64,000 bases of DNA from Noviherbaspirillum sedimenti (GTDB taxonomy: Bacteria; Pseudomonadota; Gammaproteobacteria; Burkholderiales; Burkholderiaceae_D): NCBI RefSeq assembly GCF_003590835.1, contig NZ_QYUQ01000002.1, forward strand, positions 806,001 through 870,000, given 5' to 3'. The position numbers and the translations under genes were made by a program. Every line of letters starts with the position of its first letter. Within the stretch, counting starts at the first letter, position 1. Below are positions 1 through 9,569 of the stretch, piece by piece. The notes below the pieces were generated by a model, which was given only the letters and a program-made list of their open reading frames with translations, had not been told where the DNA came from and did no database searches.

Positions 1-1
1 G

Positions 2-418
2 CACCTGCGAAGCAGGCAGCGTGCGCTCGGATTATTGTATGGCAATGGCGGATTCATGTCCTACCACCACGCGCTTGTATTGACGTCAGACCCGGCCAGG
101 GCCAACGAGCGGCTCAAGCGCGATTACCGGGTCCAGGCGGAAGCCGACGCGCGGCAGCTGCCGGCGCCTGCTGTCATCGCCGATTATGCGGGTACGGCAG
201 TACTCGAAACATTCACCGTGATGTACGATCGTAACAGCGCGCCGGCATACGGGAGCGTCATTGCCCGCACGCCGCAAGACGAGCGCGTGTTGGCGCGCGT
301 GCCTGGCGCTGACGCATTGGGCATCCGGAGATTGCTCGATGCCGAGCTTTCCCCGGTCGGCGCGGGCGGGCATGTCGCGCCCGCATCCGACGGCATGCTG
401 CACTGGCGGTTTGGATAA
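2..418 (+). CDS. Thiolase-like acetyl-CoA acetyltransferase, C-terminal part (5' end outside window)
   Basis: The reading frame is open from the first base, so only the last 138 codons of a longer gene are present. The fragment starts in a glycine-rich turn (YGNGGFMSYH) and continues with an ETFTVMYDR segment. That combination is typical of the C-terminal tail of thiolase-like acetyl-CoA acetyltransferases, including the extra beta-rich C-terminal domain of thiolase-like protein type 1. The catalytic part lies outside the window. It would perform thiolytic or condensation chemistry on acyl-CoA, which fits the beta-oxidation genes beyond the next locus. It converges with the LuxR-type gene, leaving 68 bp between the stops. 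The family call rests on the tail only. Confidence 0.7.
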   Translation, partial: HLRSRQRALGLLYGNGGFMSYHHALVLTSDPARANERLKRDYRVQAEADARQLPAPAVIADYAGTAVLETFTVMYDRNSAPAYGSVIARTPQDERVLARVPGADALGIRRLLDAELSPVGAGGHVAPASDGMLHWRFG

Positions 419-486
419 AAGCATCAGATGCTGGTGCGGGCAGGCACGGGGACGGCCGCGTACGATGGACCATGCGCGCCGCGTGG

Positions 487-3222
487 CTAACGGATCACTC
501 CCAGGCGGCGTGCGATTGCGACCGCCTCGGTTCTGCTATGGGCGTTCAGTTTGGCGTTGATGTTGCGCAGGTGGGTACGTACCGTACTGTCCGAAACGAA
601 GAGTTTCTCCGCCAGCGCACTGTTGGAGTAACCGTCGGCCAACAGCACCATCATCCGGATTTCCTTTGCCGTCAGCGGTTCCACCAGGCCTTTCGGCGTG
701 GCCGACATCGGCAGATCGGTTTCCGCGGCTTCAGTAATGACGGATTGGCCGAAGCCGTCAAGAAGACGCTGCAGATATTCGTCAAAGATGGGATCGCGCC
801 GCTGCGAACTTTCTTCCTGCAGCTGCACGACATGCTGGCGCACCAGATGCGCAGCGCCGGCGCCTTCGTCAACAATCAGGCGGATAAAGCCTTCGGCGCA
901 GGTGATTTTAAGCAGCTCGCTGATCTGCGCCAGGGCTGCGCGCTGGTCCCCGCTTTGCTTGAGCGCCAGCGCTCGCAGAAGCCGTAACTTGAGCACACGC
1001 CGGTGGCGCATGGCGCCGGATGCTTGGGCGATTTCCGCTTCCAGCAATGACAGCGCTTTATTTGCATCGCCACAGAAAATTTCCCAGCGTAATTCGCCCA
1101 ACGCGAAATAATCAAGATCCTGCGCAGGCAGACGCAAGCGCCGCACCTGTTCCCATACTTCACGATTATTGGCGCGGTCCAACTCATCCCTGGCTGCTTG
1201 CCGATTGTTTTGCATGAGAAGCAAGCGCGAGCGTTCCAGCTTGGCGCTGGCGACAACCCGCGGCAATTTCCGTTGGTGTCCCAGGTATTCGAGTTCGGTC
1301 AGGGTTTGGAAAGCAAGATCAATGTCGCCATGGTAAGACGCAATACGCGACAACATGATGTAACCGATGATCATGTGATCGGCAAGACCGGCATCTTTTG
1401 CGAGCGGCACGTAGACATGCAGCAGGTGTTCCGCCTCTTCAAGGTCGTTCATTTCATACAGGGAGCCGGCGTACAGCACGCCGGCCCAGGCGTTGCCGCC
1501 GGTATGTGCATAGGATGCCGCGTGGGTGGCGCCGACTGCAATCCGAAAGCGCGCGGTTGCCTGCCGCAGCTGTCCCGCCTCAAGGTCGATAATGCCCTCG
1601 ACTGATTCCGAATACATCTTGTTGAAGATACTGGCGCCATCTGCCTGGCTGCGGCGTGCCGCATCCAGCAGCTTGTGAGACTCATGATATTGTCCCATGA
1701 TGGAAAAGATGTACGCCATTTCATTGGCCAGCACGCAATCCGGGAAGGGCTTCGAAACGGGCAGGCGCGAAAGCGCTTCCCGTCCAAGCTCAAAGGCCTC
1801 CTCGTTCCGATCCATCATCGCCAGCAGCATCGGCCGCAGCGCCAGCACATGGGTGAGCACATGCGGGTCGGTCGTTCTGGCGCATTCCGACCGTTCGAGC
1901 AATTCCATTGCATCCCAGGGGCCGCGGGTAAAACACAATGCCCAAATCCGCACCACCTGGAGCAGCGGCGAAAAGTCCAGCAGTGCTTCCGGGATCGCGT
2001 CAAACCAGCGTGTCAGCAGCCGCATCCTGCCTCCCTCCAGCAAACTTTCGGCATGCAGGGAAAGCAGGCTCAGCGCGCGTTCATAGTTTTCTCCCTCCAG
2101 AGCATGGTCGATCGCGAGGACCGGTCTGCCTTGTGATTCATACCATTGGGACGCGGTGGAATGCAATCGTGCCAACTCGGCCGGCAATTCACGTTTCAGC
2201 TGATTGCGCAGGAAGCCGGCGAACAGACTGTGGTAGCGGTAGGTGTCTTGTTCGCCTTCAATGCGAATCAGGAATATATTGGCAGCTTCCAGTTGCCTCA
2301 ATATCGCAGCGCTATCGGTTTGCGGCAATAATGCATTGCACAGTGCCGGCTGAAGATAGTGCAGAATGCTCGTCTTTAACAGGAAGTCCCGCATATCGGC
2401 GGGTTGCCTGGCCAGCACATCTTCGGCCAGATATTCCGCGACAGCTTCATTTGATCCCGAGAAGCGGGCGATGAATTCCGAACCGCCTTCCCTTTTTTCA
2501 AGAGCGACCGAGGCAAGCCATAGGGCTGCGATCCATCCTTCGGTCTTGCGATACAGCTCGGAAAGATCCTCCTCCGGCAGCGACAGCAGCCGCCGTTGCC
2601 GCAGAAACTCCGCCGCTTCCTTCATTGAGAAGCGCAGCTGCCGGATGTCGATTTCCAGCAATTGCCCGCGGGCGCGCAGACGCCCCAGGCCCAGGTCAGG
2701 CAGTCCGCGCGAGCCGATGATCAACTGGCCCCGACGCGGCAGATTGTCCAGGATTTCCCGGACCAGTCGCAAGACCGTGGGGTCTTTCACCGCCTCGAAA
2801 TCATCCAGGAAAAGTGCAAACGGCGACGCATGGCTAGCCAGTTTTTCAATGATCCCGAGCGCAATATCTCCCGGCGAATAATTGGCTGCCTGGGCTGCAT
2901 CGAGATCGATCGGGAATTCCGGCGCCGTCATCTTCGTCACTGCCGCGGAAAGACAGGTGAGAAAGCGCGATGCATCATTGTCTGAGGCATCCAGCGTCAG
3001 CCAGGCCGTGTCAATGCCGCCGGCATCCAGTTGCAGGCGGGCTTGCACCATTGCCGTGGTCTTTCCGAAACCTGCCGGTGCCCTGACCAGGATGATCTTG
3101 ACGGATGGGGACGTGCGCACCAAATCGCAAATTCCGGTCCGCATGACTTGGGACGGCGTGGTTGAAGGCGGACTTAGCTTCGAGGCAAGCAAGGCCCATG
3201 CAACATTGGCAGGATCTCTCAT
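487..3222 (-). CDS. MalT/AlkS-like LuxR-family transcriptional regulator (ATP-dependent)
   Basis: A large STAND-type activator of about 911 residues. It has an N-terminal P-loop NTPase (Walker A APAGFGKTT), a long helical TPR-like middle part, and a C-terminal LuxR helix-turn-helix containing LTAKEIRMMVLLADGYSNSA. MalT and AlkS, the alkane-degradation activator, share this plan; an inducer and ATP normally drive multimerisation. It is transcribed divergently from the acyl-CoA gene run and is the obvious candidate regulator of that run. The start is uncertain. The frame stays open to a TTG at 3363, with ATG codons at 3324 and 3222. I chose 3222 because the family usually begins shortly before the SKL-PP segment seen here. 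No start has a clear Shine-Dalgarno sequence. Confidence 0.85.
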   Translation of the reverse strand: MRDPANVAWALLASKLSPPSTTPSQVMRTGICDLVRTSPSVKIILVRAPAGFGKTTAMVQARLQLDAGGIDTAWLTLDASDNDASRFLTCLSAAVTKMTAPEFPIDLDAAQAANYSPGDIALGIIEKLASHASPFALFLDDFEAVKDPTVLRLVREILDNLPRRGQLIIGSRGLPDLGLGRLRARGQLLEIDIRQLRFSMKEAAEFLRQRRLLSLPEEDLSELYRKTEGWIAALWLASVALEKREGGSEFIARFSGSNEAVAEYLAEDVLARQPADMRDFLLKTSILHYLQPALCNALLPQTDSAAILRQLEAANIFLIRIEGEQDTYRYHSLFAGFLRNQLKRELPAELARLHSTASQWYESQGRPVLAIDHALEGENYERALSLLSLHAESLLEGGRMRLLTRWFDAIPEALLDFSPLLQVVRIWALCFTRGPWDAMELLERSECARTTDPHVLTHVLALRPMLLAMMDRNEEAFELGREALSRLPVSKPFPDCVLANEMAYIFSIMGQYHESHKLLDAARRSQADGASIFNKMYSESVEGIIDLEAGQLRQATARFRIAVGATHAASYAHTGGNAWAGVLYAGSLYEMNDLEEAEHLLHVYVPLAKDAGLADHMIIGYIMLSRIASYHGDIDLAFQTLTELEYLGHQRKLPRVVASAKLERSRLLLMQNNRQAARDELDRANNREVWEQVRRLRLPAQDLDYFALGELRWEIFCGDANKALSLLEAEIAQASGAMRHRRVLKLRLLRALALKQSGDQRAALAQISELLKITCAEGFIRLIVDEGAGAAHLVRQHVVQLQEESSQRRDPIFDEYLQRLLDGFGQSVITEAAETDLPMSATPKGLVEPLTAKEIRMMVLLADGYSNSALAEKLFVSDSTVRTHLRNINAKLNAHSRTEAVAIARRLGVIR

Positions 3223-3404
3223 GAATTGGGCAAAGCGGTTGTGGACCAGAGAAGGATTGAAAATCTGAAAAAGGTACCACCGGATAAAAAGCTTGGCAAG
3301 CAAGAGTGTATGCCAAACCTCCATGGTTTGCTGTCCAGGAAAGCTATCCGCAGTTGCGATCAATGCATGTCGTTTTGGCTAGACATCGCTTGATTGGCGC
3401 CGTA

Positions 3405-3422
3405 ATCGTCGGTTTCGACGAT
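3405..3422. promoter_or_regulatory. Putative operator palindrome, copy 1
   Basis: ATCGTCG-GTTT-CGACGAT, two perfect 7-bp arms around a 4-bp spacer, lies in the divergent region between the LuxR-type regulator and the racemase gene. The same 18 bp, and 20 bp counting flanks, recur at 4783-4800. It lies about 165 bp upstream of the racemase ATG. Position and exact repetition point to a regulator-binding site, probably for the adjacent LuxR-type protein or another local regulator. This is inferred from sequence only. Confidence 0.6.
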
Positions 3423-3587
3423 GCGCGCGCGCTACTCGCAGTTTACTGTTTGCTCAAAGTGAGTTTTTCTATTCGAATTCCCGGGCAAGGGCATCCGTGG
3501 GCGCTAGCGCCGCACGATCCATCGCAAAATGCGGATTCGATAATAAAAAATCTCGATACGAGTGCCAAATTTCGTTGGGAGAATCAA

Positions 3588-4730
3588 ATGGCGGGTCCAT
3601 TGCAGGGAATGAAAATAATCGAGATGGTGGGCCTTGGACCAGCGCCGTTCTGCGCCATGATGTTTGCCGACATGGGGGCGGAAGTGATCCGGATTGACCG
3701 TCCTCGTGCTGCCGACCCGGCCGCTGGCGATGCCAGCCGGTATGACATCCTGGCGCGTGGGCGGCGATCGTTGGCGATTGACCTTAAAACGCCGGGCGCG
3801 ACCGAAGCTGTCCTGCAGCTGGTCGAGGGGGCGGATGCGCTCATCGAAGGGTTCCGGCCCGGCGTCATGGAGCGTCTCGGATTGGGGCCGAGCGTCTGTC
3901 AGGCGCGCAATTCCCGGCTCGTCTATGGGCGCATGACTGGATGGGGTCAGCATGGCCCGCTTGCGCATGCGGCCGGTCACGATATCAATTACATCTCGCT
4001 GTCTGGCGCGCTGCATGCAATTGGCCGCCCCGAAGAGGCGCCCGTCATACCGCTGAACTATATTGGCGACTTTGGCGGCGGCGCCATGATGCTGGCTTTT
4101 GGTGTGCTATGCGCCTTGCTGGCGGCGCGCAAAACGGGAGAAGGCCAGGTCGTTGATGCCGCCATGACCGATGGCTCCGCGCTGCTGTCGACAATGATGT
4201 ATGGCTTCAAGGCTGCCGGCGAATGGAACAACCGGCGTGGCGAAAATCTGCTGGATGGCGGAGCGCATTTTTACAATACCTATGCATGTGCCGACGGCAA
4301 GTATATTTCGGTCGGCGCAATCGAGCCACAGTTTTATGCGCAGCTGATGCAGCAGTGCGGGGCGGATGATCCGGCATTCGATGCCCAGCGCGATATGCAT
4401 GGCTGGCCGATGCTGCGCTATCGCCTGGCCGATGTTTTCAAGACCAAGACGCGGGTGGAGTGGTGTGCGTTAATGGAAGGAACCGATGCCTGCTTCGCAC
4501 CGGTGCTTGACTGGGATGAGGCGCCGCATCATCCGCATAATCAGGCGCGCAACACCTTTGTCAACATCGACGGCATTGTACAGCCGGCACCGGCACCGCG
4601 CTTTAGTCGGACGCCTGCCGACATACCGCAACCGCCTGCGGCGATTGGGGCGCATAGCGAGGCAATCCTGCGGGACTGGGGAATCGCAGAGGAAATGATT
4701 CGCCAGCTCAAGGCTGATCAAGCGATCTAG
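3588..4730 (+). CDS. Alpha-methylacyl-CoA racemase (CaiB/BaiF family III CoA-transferase fold)
   Basis: A protein of 380 residues, the usual length of AMACR-type enzymes. The catalytic residues known from the mycobacterial racemase (His, Asp, Glu) appear in their expected contexts: H131 in AGHDINY, D161 in YIGDFGGG and E246 in AIEPQFY. It should epimerise 2-methylacyl-CoA between R and S forms so that S-specific acyl-CoA dehydrogenases can act. That makes methyl-branched substrates likely for the pathway. The ATG at 3588 was chosen because GGGAGA precedes it at good spacing and the protein begins exactly at the family start, although the frame is open further upstream. It is the first gene of the long acyl-CoA run. 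A plain CoA-transferase function is less likely given the full racemase triad. Confidence 0.88.
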   Translation: MAGPLQGMKIIEMVGLGPAPFCAMMFADMGAEVIRIDRPRAADPAAGDASRYDILARGRRSLAIDLKTPGATEAVLQLVEGADALIEGFRPGVMERLGLGPSVCQARNSRLVYGRMTGWGQHGPLAHAAGHDINYISLSGALHAIGRPEEAPVIPLNYIGDFGGGAMMLAFGVLCALLAARKTGEGQVVDAAMTDGSALLSTMMYGFKAAGEWNNRRGENLLDGGAHFYNTYACADGKYISVGAIEPQFYAQLMQQCGADDPAFDAQRDMHGWPMLRYRLADVFKTKTRVEWCALMEGTDACFAPVLDWDEAPHHPHNQARNTFVNIDGIVQPAPAPRFSRTPADIPQPPAAIGAHSEAILRDWGIAEEMIRQLKADQAI

Positions 4731-4782
4731 TTTTGGCTTTTACGGTGCGCATGCGAATCAGTTGATGCCGGCTGCATTTGAA

Positions 4783-4800
4783 ATCGTCGGTTTCGACGAT
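4783..4800. promoter_or_regulatory. Putative operator palindrome, copy 2
   Basis: A second exact copy of ATCGTCGGTTTCGACGAT, located between the racemase stop and the synthetase start. Its presence inside the gene run suggests a second regulated promoter, so the run may not be a single transcript from 3.4 kb. A short T-rich string (TTTTTCCATTCG, 4827-4838) follows it. A near copy (TTTTTCTATTCG, 3464-3475) follows copy 1, but at a different distance. Confidence 0.6.
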
Positions 4801-4880
4801 GTAAGCCGATGAACACAAATTTATACTTTTTCCATTCGTGGAAAGAAAATATTTTTGGCCCTGGCAGTGAAAAACTGAAA

Positions 4881-7022
4881 ATGATGATGACTAATGATCC
4901 CGCCCGGCATGCGCTTGAAACCTTTCTGAACCCGCGATCGGTTGCCCTGGTCGGTGCAACCGATCGATCTGGCTGGTCGCGTTCGACCTTCTGCAACCTG
5001 CAGGATTGGGGCTTCGGCGGGCGCGTTCACTTGGTCAACAAAAAAGGCGGCCAGGTGCATGGGCGGATCGCCACGGCTTCCTGCGTCGGCGTCGACGCTG
5101 CGATCGATGTCGCGCTGTTGATGGTGCCTGCCGCCGTCATCCCCGATGCGCTGGATGATATCGCCGAAGCCGGCATCGCCAACGCGATTATTCTTGCGTC
5201 GGGCTTTTCTGAGTCCGGTGCGCAGGGACAGGCGCGCCAGGCTGCGCTGATGGCGCATGCCAAAGCAAGAAAGATCCGTCTGCTTGGCCCCAATACGCTC
5301 GGTTTCCTCAATGTACGCAAGCGCGCCCCGGTGTGGACTTCCCGCTTGCCGGCGCCGCTATTGCCCGGTCATGTCGGCATCATTTCGCAAAGCGGCGCGA
5401 TGGGCGGCTATATTGGGAAACTTGCGCATCAGCAAGGAGTCGGCTTGAGTTACCTGGTCGCAACCGGCAACGAGTGCGACGTCGACGTCGCGCTCGTGCT
5501 GGATTACCTGGTGTCCGATCCGCATACCAAAGTGGTCGCAATGTTTATCGAAACCATCAGGGACACTGCCGCATTTCTGGCGGCGGTTGAGCGCGCGCGC
5601 GATGCCGGCAAGCCGCTGGTAATTTTGAAGGTCGGCACCAGCGAACTCGCGGTGAAGGCCGCCCAGGCACACACAGGCGCATTGATCGGCGACGACAAGG
5701 TGTTCGATTCGGTATGCCGTGATCGCGGCTTGATCCGGGTACCGTCGCTCGAGGATATGGTCATCACGGCCGGCATGCTGGCCAGTACCGGGCGCATCAA
5801 GAATCAGCGGCTCGGTGTGATATCGATCTCCGGCGGCGCGGGTGAGATTGTCGCGGATCGGGCGGCGCTGGAAGAGGTCGAGATCGTTACATTCAGCGCC
5901 GAGACGTGTGCGCGTCTCGGCGAAATCCGCCCTGAATTTTCTGCTTGCCATAATCCGTTCGACATTACCGGCGCCGCCATTCTGGAGCCGGAACTGTTTG
6001 CGCACACCATACCGATTGTTGCGGCGGATCCCGGCGTGGGCATGCTCGCGGTTGTCCTCGACGTGCCGACCACGACCGACGATTACAACCCCATCGTGGT
6101 GAAGGCGCTCGAACATATTGGCAATGCGCTGCGTGCGACAGAGGTGCCTGCGCTGGTCGTCAATATGATCACCAAGCCGGTTACCCCGATGACCCGCGAG
6201 ATTGCCGCAAAGGCAGAACTGCCCTTCATTATCGGCGGATTGAACCAGACCTTGTTTGCGATCGGCCGGGCATTCTGGTGGTCCAGCTGGATCGAGCGGC
6301 ATGAACGTCAGGCAGCGACCGATGCCGCCGGTCCCGCTGCGGCATCGGTGCGGCCACATTCCGAGCGCGAGGCGCTGGCATATCTGGATAGCCAGGGTGT
6401 GTCGGTCATTCCATCGTTCTTGGCCGAGAGCCAGGATGCAGCGGTACGCGCGGCGGCGCAGATCAACTGTGCGGTGGCGCTCAAGATTGCCTCGCCCGAC
6501 ATCGCGCACAAGAGCGACGTCGGCGGCGTGCGCTTGAATGTGTCGGGCGCGGCTGCGGTTGCCGATGGCTTTCGCCGCATCATGGCCGATGTCGGAAATG
6601 CCGTGCCGGCAGCAAGGCTCGACGGTGTCCTGGTGTCGCCGATGCGCAGCGGCGGCATCGAGCTGTTTGTCGGCGTGACGCGCGATCCTCAATGGGGCCC
6701 GGTCATCGCGGTAGGCCTTGGCGGCATCTGGGTTGAGGCGCTGAAAGACAGCAGCTTGCGCCTTTTGCCCATTACCCCGGAAGTCGCGCTCGACATGCTC
6801 AAGGAATTGCGTGGGGCAAAGTTGTTGCAGGGATACCGGGGCGCCAGGCCGGCCGATCTGGTCGCGCTTGGCCGTACCATCGCCGGGATTGCCAATGCTG
6901 CACTTGCATTGGGCCCGGAATTGCTCGCCTTTGAAGTCAATCCGCTGCGGGTTGAGGGCGACTGCGTGGAAGCCCTCGATGCGCTGGCGGTATGGCGCGA
7001 TACGGCGGGGCAAGAGCACTGA
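4881..7022 (+). CDS. Acyl-CoA synthetase, NDP-forming (CoA-binding/ATP-grasp)
   Basis: About 713 residues, laid out as in fused ADP-forming acyl-CoA synthetases. An N-terminal Rossmann CoA-binding domain (VALVGATDRSG, residues about 21-31) is followed by succinyl-CoA-ligase-like domains with the AHTGALIGDD segment and a C-terminal ATP-grasp domain from about residue 480. H264 in AHTGA is in the position of the phosphohistidine loop. It would activate a carboxylic acid to its CoA thioester with ATP or GTP, giving NDP and phosphate. An ATG at 4809 would add 24 residues. I prefer the ATG cluster at 4881 because the family similarity begins there, though neither start has a strong ribosome site. 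Having both this enzyme and an AMP-forming ligase in one run is unusual. Confidence 0.85.
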   Translation: MMMTNDPARHALETFLNPRSVALVGATDRSGWSRSTFCNLQDWGFGGRVHLVNKKGGQVHGRIATASCVGVDAAIDVALLMVPAAVIPDALDDIAEAGIANAIILASGFSESGAQGQARQAALMAHAKARKIRLLGPNTLGFLNVRKRAPVWTSRLPAPLLPGHVGIISQSGAMGGYIGKLAHQQGVGLSYLVATGNECDVDVALVLDYLVSDPHTKVVAMFIETIRDTAAFLAAVERARDAGKPLVILKVGTSELAVKAAQAHTGALIGDDKVFDSVCRDRGLIRVPSLEDMVITAGMLASTGRIKNQRLGVISISGGAGEIVADRAALEEVEIVTFSAETCARLGEIRPEFSACHNPFDITGAAILEPELFAHTIPIVAADPGVGMLAVVLDVPTTTDDYNPIVVKALEHIGNALRATEVPALVVNMITKPVTPMTREIAAKAELPFIIGGLNQTLFAIGRAFWWSSWIERHERQAATDAAGPAAASVRPHSEREALAYLDSQGVSVIPSFLAESQDAAVRAAAQINCAVALKIASPDIAHKSDVGGVRLNVSGAAAVADGFRRIMADVGNAVPAARLDGVLVSPMRSGGIELFVGVTRDPQWGPVIAVGLGGIWVEALKDSSLRLLPITPEVALDMLKELRGAKLLQGYRGARPADLVALGRTIAGIANAALALGPELLAFEVNPLRVEGDCVEALDALAVWRDTAGQEH

Positions 7023-7081
7023 CGTCGCATCTCAGTCATGGAATGATGCACGCAAACGAATCAGCATTCGGGGATACAGTA

Positions 7082-7891
7082 ATGGGCATGGACGACATAC
7101 AGGATTTGGTAGCGACTGACGGCCCGCTGAAAGTCGAGTTCATCGGCGCGCATATCTTGCTGGTCACGCTGAACCGGCCCGCAGCGCGCAATGCGATCAA
7201 TGGCGCGATTGCATGCGCGCTTGAGCGTGTGGTCAGGGCAGTGAATGCCGATCCGGAGCTCAGGGTGGCAATCCTGACCGGGGCCGGCGATGGCGTGTTC
7301 TGTGCCGGCGCGGATCTGAAGGAAATCGCCGCCGGCCGGGTCGGCACACTGAAAACGGCGGACGGCGGTTTTGCCGGCTTTGTCAACGCCAGGCGAAACA
7401 AGCCCTGGATTGCCGCGGTCAACGGGCTGGCATTGGCGGGCGGCTGCGAACTCATGCTGGCATGCGACCTGGTGATCGCTGCGGAGAGCGCGGAATTTGC
7501 GTTGCCCGAGGTATCGCGCGGCCTGATCGCGCTGGCCGGAGGCTGCTATCGCCTGGTGCGCGCGCTGCCGCGCGCCGTGGCGCTGGAAATGATTCTCACC
7601 GGCGAACGGCTGGACGCGGGACGGGCTTATCATCATGGCCTGGTCAATCGCCTTGTGCGTGCCGATGCCGTATGCCAGGAAGCGATCCGCGTGGCCGAGA
7701 AAATATGCAGGAACGCTCCTGTTGCTGTTCAGGAAAGCCTGAATATTGCACGCCAAAGCCATGATTTGACGGATGAGCAATTGATTGCGCTGGGCGACAG
7801 TGCCCGCGCAAGGCTGATCAAGACCGAAGATTTCCGCGAAGGTCCGCGTGCCTTCATCGAGCGTCGCGAACCCCGCTGGACTGGACGTTAA
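7082..7891 (+). CDS. Enoyl-CoA hydratase/isomerase family protein
   Basis: A crotonase-fold protein of 269 residues. The oxyanion-hole segments are GAGDGVFCAGADLKE and NGLALAGGCELMLACD, and the LPEVSRGLIALAGG region carries the usual catalytic glutamate. It should hydrate trans-2-enoyl-CoA to 3-hydroxyacyl-CoA. The start at 7082 follows GGGGATA. In-frame upstream starts exist, including one overlapping the synthetase gene, but they add residues foreign to the family. It sits 59 bp after the synthetase and 34 bp before the AMP-forming ligase, consistent with co-transcription. It duplicates the hydratase activity of the bifunctional enzyme downstream and may serve a different chain length or a branched substrate. 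Confidence 0.87.
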   Translation: MGMDDIQDLVATDGPLKVEFIGAHILLVTLNRPAARNAINGAIACALERVVRAVNADPELRVAILTGAGDGVFCAGADLKEIAAGRVGTLKTADGGFAGFVNARRNKPWIAAVNGLALAGGCELMLACDLVIAAESAEFALPEVSRGLIALAGGCYRLVRALPRAVALEMILTGERLDAGRAYHHGLVNRLVRADAVCQEAIRVAEKICRNAPVAVQESLNIARQSHDLTDEQLIALGDSARARLIKTEDFREGPRAFIERREPRWTGR

Positions 7892-7925
7892 GCGCCAGCC
7901 GAAAAAATATCGAAAAAGGAAAATA

Positions 7926-9569
7926 ATGAGCCTGCTCGGAGACATGATCAATACACCGCTGCTGATTTCTTCGCTGCTACGGCAAGCTGCGAGTCATCAT
8001 CGGCATACCGAAATAGTGTCGCGGCTTGATTCGGGCGAACACCGGACTACCTATCGCGATTGCGAGTCGCGTTCCAAACGGCTTGCCAAGGCACTGGCCA
8101 AGCTGGGGATGGTCAGCGGTGACCGGATCGGAACGCTGGCCTGGAATGACCATCGTCACCTTGAACTGTATTACGGCATATCCGGCAGCGGCCTGGTGTG
8201 CCATACCGTCAATCCGCGGCTGTTTGCGGATCAGGTTGCCTACATTATCAACCATGGCGGCGACCGGCTGGTATTCTTCGATGCCGGATTCCTGCCCCTG
8301 GTGGAAAGTATCGCCGGCCAATGCCCGGGTGTGCAAGCCTGGGTGTTGCTGGACCAGCCCGGCGCGCCAGCCACGCCTTTTCAAAAAAATCTGCTGCACT
8401 ATGAAGCGCTTCTGGCAGAGCAGGACGATAGCTACGCCTGGCCGTCTTTCGACGAAAACAGCGCCTCCATGCTGTGCTACACCTCGGGCACCACCGGCGA
8501 TCCGAAAGGCGTCCTCTACAGCCATCGGGCCACAGTGATCCATGCATATGTGTTCGCTTTGCCGGATTCGGCAAACCTTTCGGCCCGTGATGTGATCATG
8601 CCGGTGGTCCCCTTGTTTCACGCAAAGGCATGGGAATCACCGTATGCCGCACCCTTGGTCGGCGCAAAGCTGGTGCTGCCAGGATCGAAGCTGGACGGTG
8701 CATCCCTGTATGAATTGATGGAAAAGGAAGGCGTCACGATTTCGGTCGGGGTGCCGACCGTGTGGCTGAGTCTGCTGAATCACGTCAAGGATAACGGCTT
8801 GCGGTTTTCCAGCCTGAAGCGATTGCTGGTCGGCGGATCCTCGACGCCGCCTGCGATCGTCGCCGCCTATGCCGAACTTGGAGTTGAACTGCTGCAGGGA
8901 TGGGGCATGACCGAGACCGCAGCGATCACGACTTGCACTAGCCCGCTCGCGTTGCATAAATCGCTGTCGCCGGAGGAAGTACGGCATCGGGTAAACGATA
9001 ACCAGGGACGGATCGTCGCCGGCGCTGAAATGCGCATTGTCGATGACGAAAACCGGGAATTGCCATGGGATGGGGTCGCCAGCGGACATCTGCAGGTACG
9101 TGGACCATGGATCGCCGAGCGTTACTACCGCCATGCCGAGTCGGCACTGGTGGACGGCTGGCTTCCTACCGGTGATATCGCGCATATCGACGCCGACGGC
9201 TACATGAAAATTACCGATCGCAGCAAGGATGTCGTGAAGTCGGGCGGCGAATGGATTTCATCGATTGACATTGAAAACGTCGCAGCCGCCCACCCCGCGG
9301 TCCAGCTGGTTGCCTGCATTGGCGCCGCGCATCCAAAGTGGGACGAAAGGCCGCTTCTGGTCATCCTGAAGAAGCCGGGCATGGTTCTGAGCCGCGCGGA
9401 GATTCTCAAGTTTTTTGAAGGAAAGGTCGCCAAGTGGTGGGTGCCGGACGATGTCATTTTTGTCGATGAAATGCCAATGACGGCAACCGGCAAGCTATAC
9501 AAACTGAAGCTGCGCGACCAATACAAGGATTATCTGCTCGAACCAGCAGAAGCAAAGGAAACGAAATGA
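7926..9569 (+). CDS. Acyl-CoA ligase, AMP-forming (AlkK-like medium-chain type)
   Basis: An ANL-superfamily enzyme of 547 residues, the same size as AlkK. The adenylation P-loop is YTSGTTGDPKGV, followed by GWGMTET, and the C-terminal hinge/catalytic lysine region is DRSKDVVKSGGEWIS with the conserved lysine near TATGKLYK. It should activate a fatty acid via an acyl-adenylate. AAAGGAAA precedes the ATG at 7926. The stop codon overlaps the thiolase start (ATGA), so the two are translationally coupled. Pairing of an AlkK-like ligase with an AlkS-like regulator recalls alkane and fatty-acid utilisation loci, but no alkane hydroxylase is present here. Confidence 0.88.
   Translation: MSLLGDMINTPLLISSLLRQAASHHRHTEIVSRLDSGEHRTTYRDCESRSKRLAKALAKLGMVSGDRIGTLAWNDHRHLELYYGISGSGLVCHTVNPRLFADQVAYIINHGGDRLVFFDAGFLPLVESIAGQCPGVQAWVLLDQPGAPATPFQKNLLHYEALLAEQDDSYAWPSFDENSASMLCYTSGTTGDPKGVLYSHRATVIHAYVFALPDSANLSARDVIMPVVPLFHAKAWESPYAAPLVGAKLVLPGSKLDGASLYELMEKEGVTISVGVPTVWLSLLNHVKDNGLRFSSLKRLLVGGSSTPPAIVAAYAELGVELLQGWGMTETAAITTCTSPLALHKSLSPEEVRHRVNDNQGRIVAGAEMRIVDDENRELPWDGVASGHLQVRGPWIAERYYRHAESALVDGWLPTGDIAHIDADGYMKITDRSKDVVKSGGEWISSIDIENVAAAHPAVQLVACIGAAHPKWDERPLLVILKKPGMVLSRAEILKFFEGKVAKWWVPDDVIFVDEMPMTATGKLYKLKLRDQYKDYLLEPAEAKETK

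Noticed and set aside
3306..3587. Upstream extension of the racemase frame (94 codons)
   Set aside because: It covers the palindrome and promoter region, has no family similarity, and a good ribosome site precedes the later ATG.
3464..4838. Shared TTTTTCYATTCG string after both palindromes
   Set aside because: Distances to the palindromes differ (41 versus 26 bp in between), so a common promoter element is not supported.
5358..7019. Long minus-strand open frame (about 553 codons) opposite the NDP-forming acyl-CoA synthetase
   Set aside because: It is the complement of a well-supported gene in GC-rich DNA; the translation is rich in Arg/His/Gly with no domain pattern.
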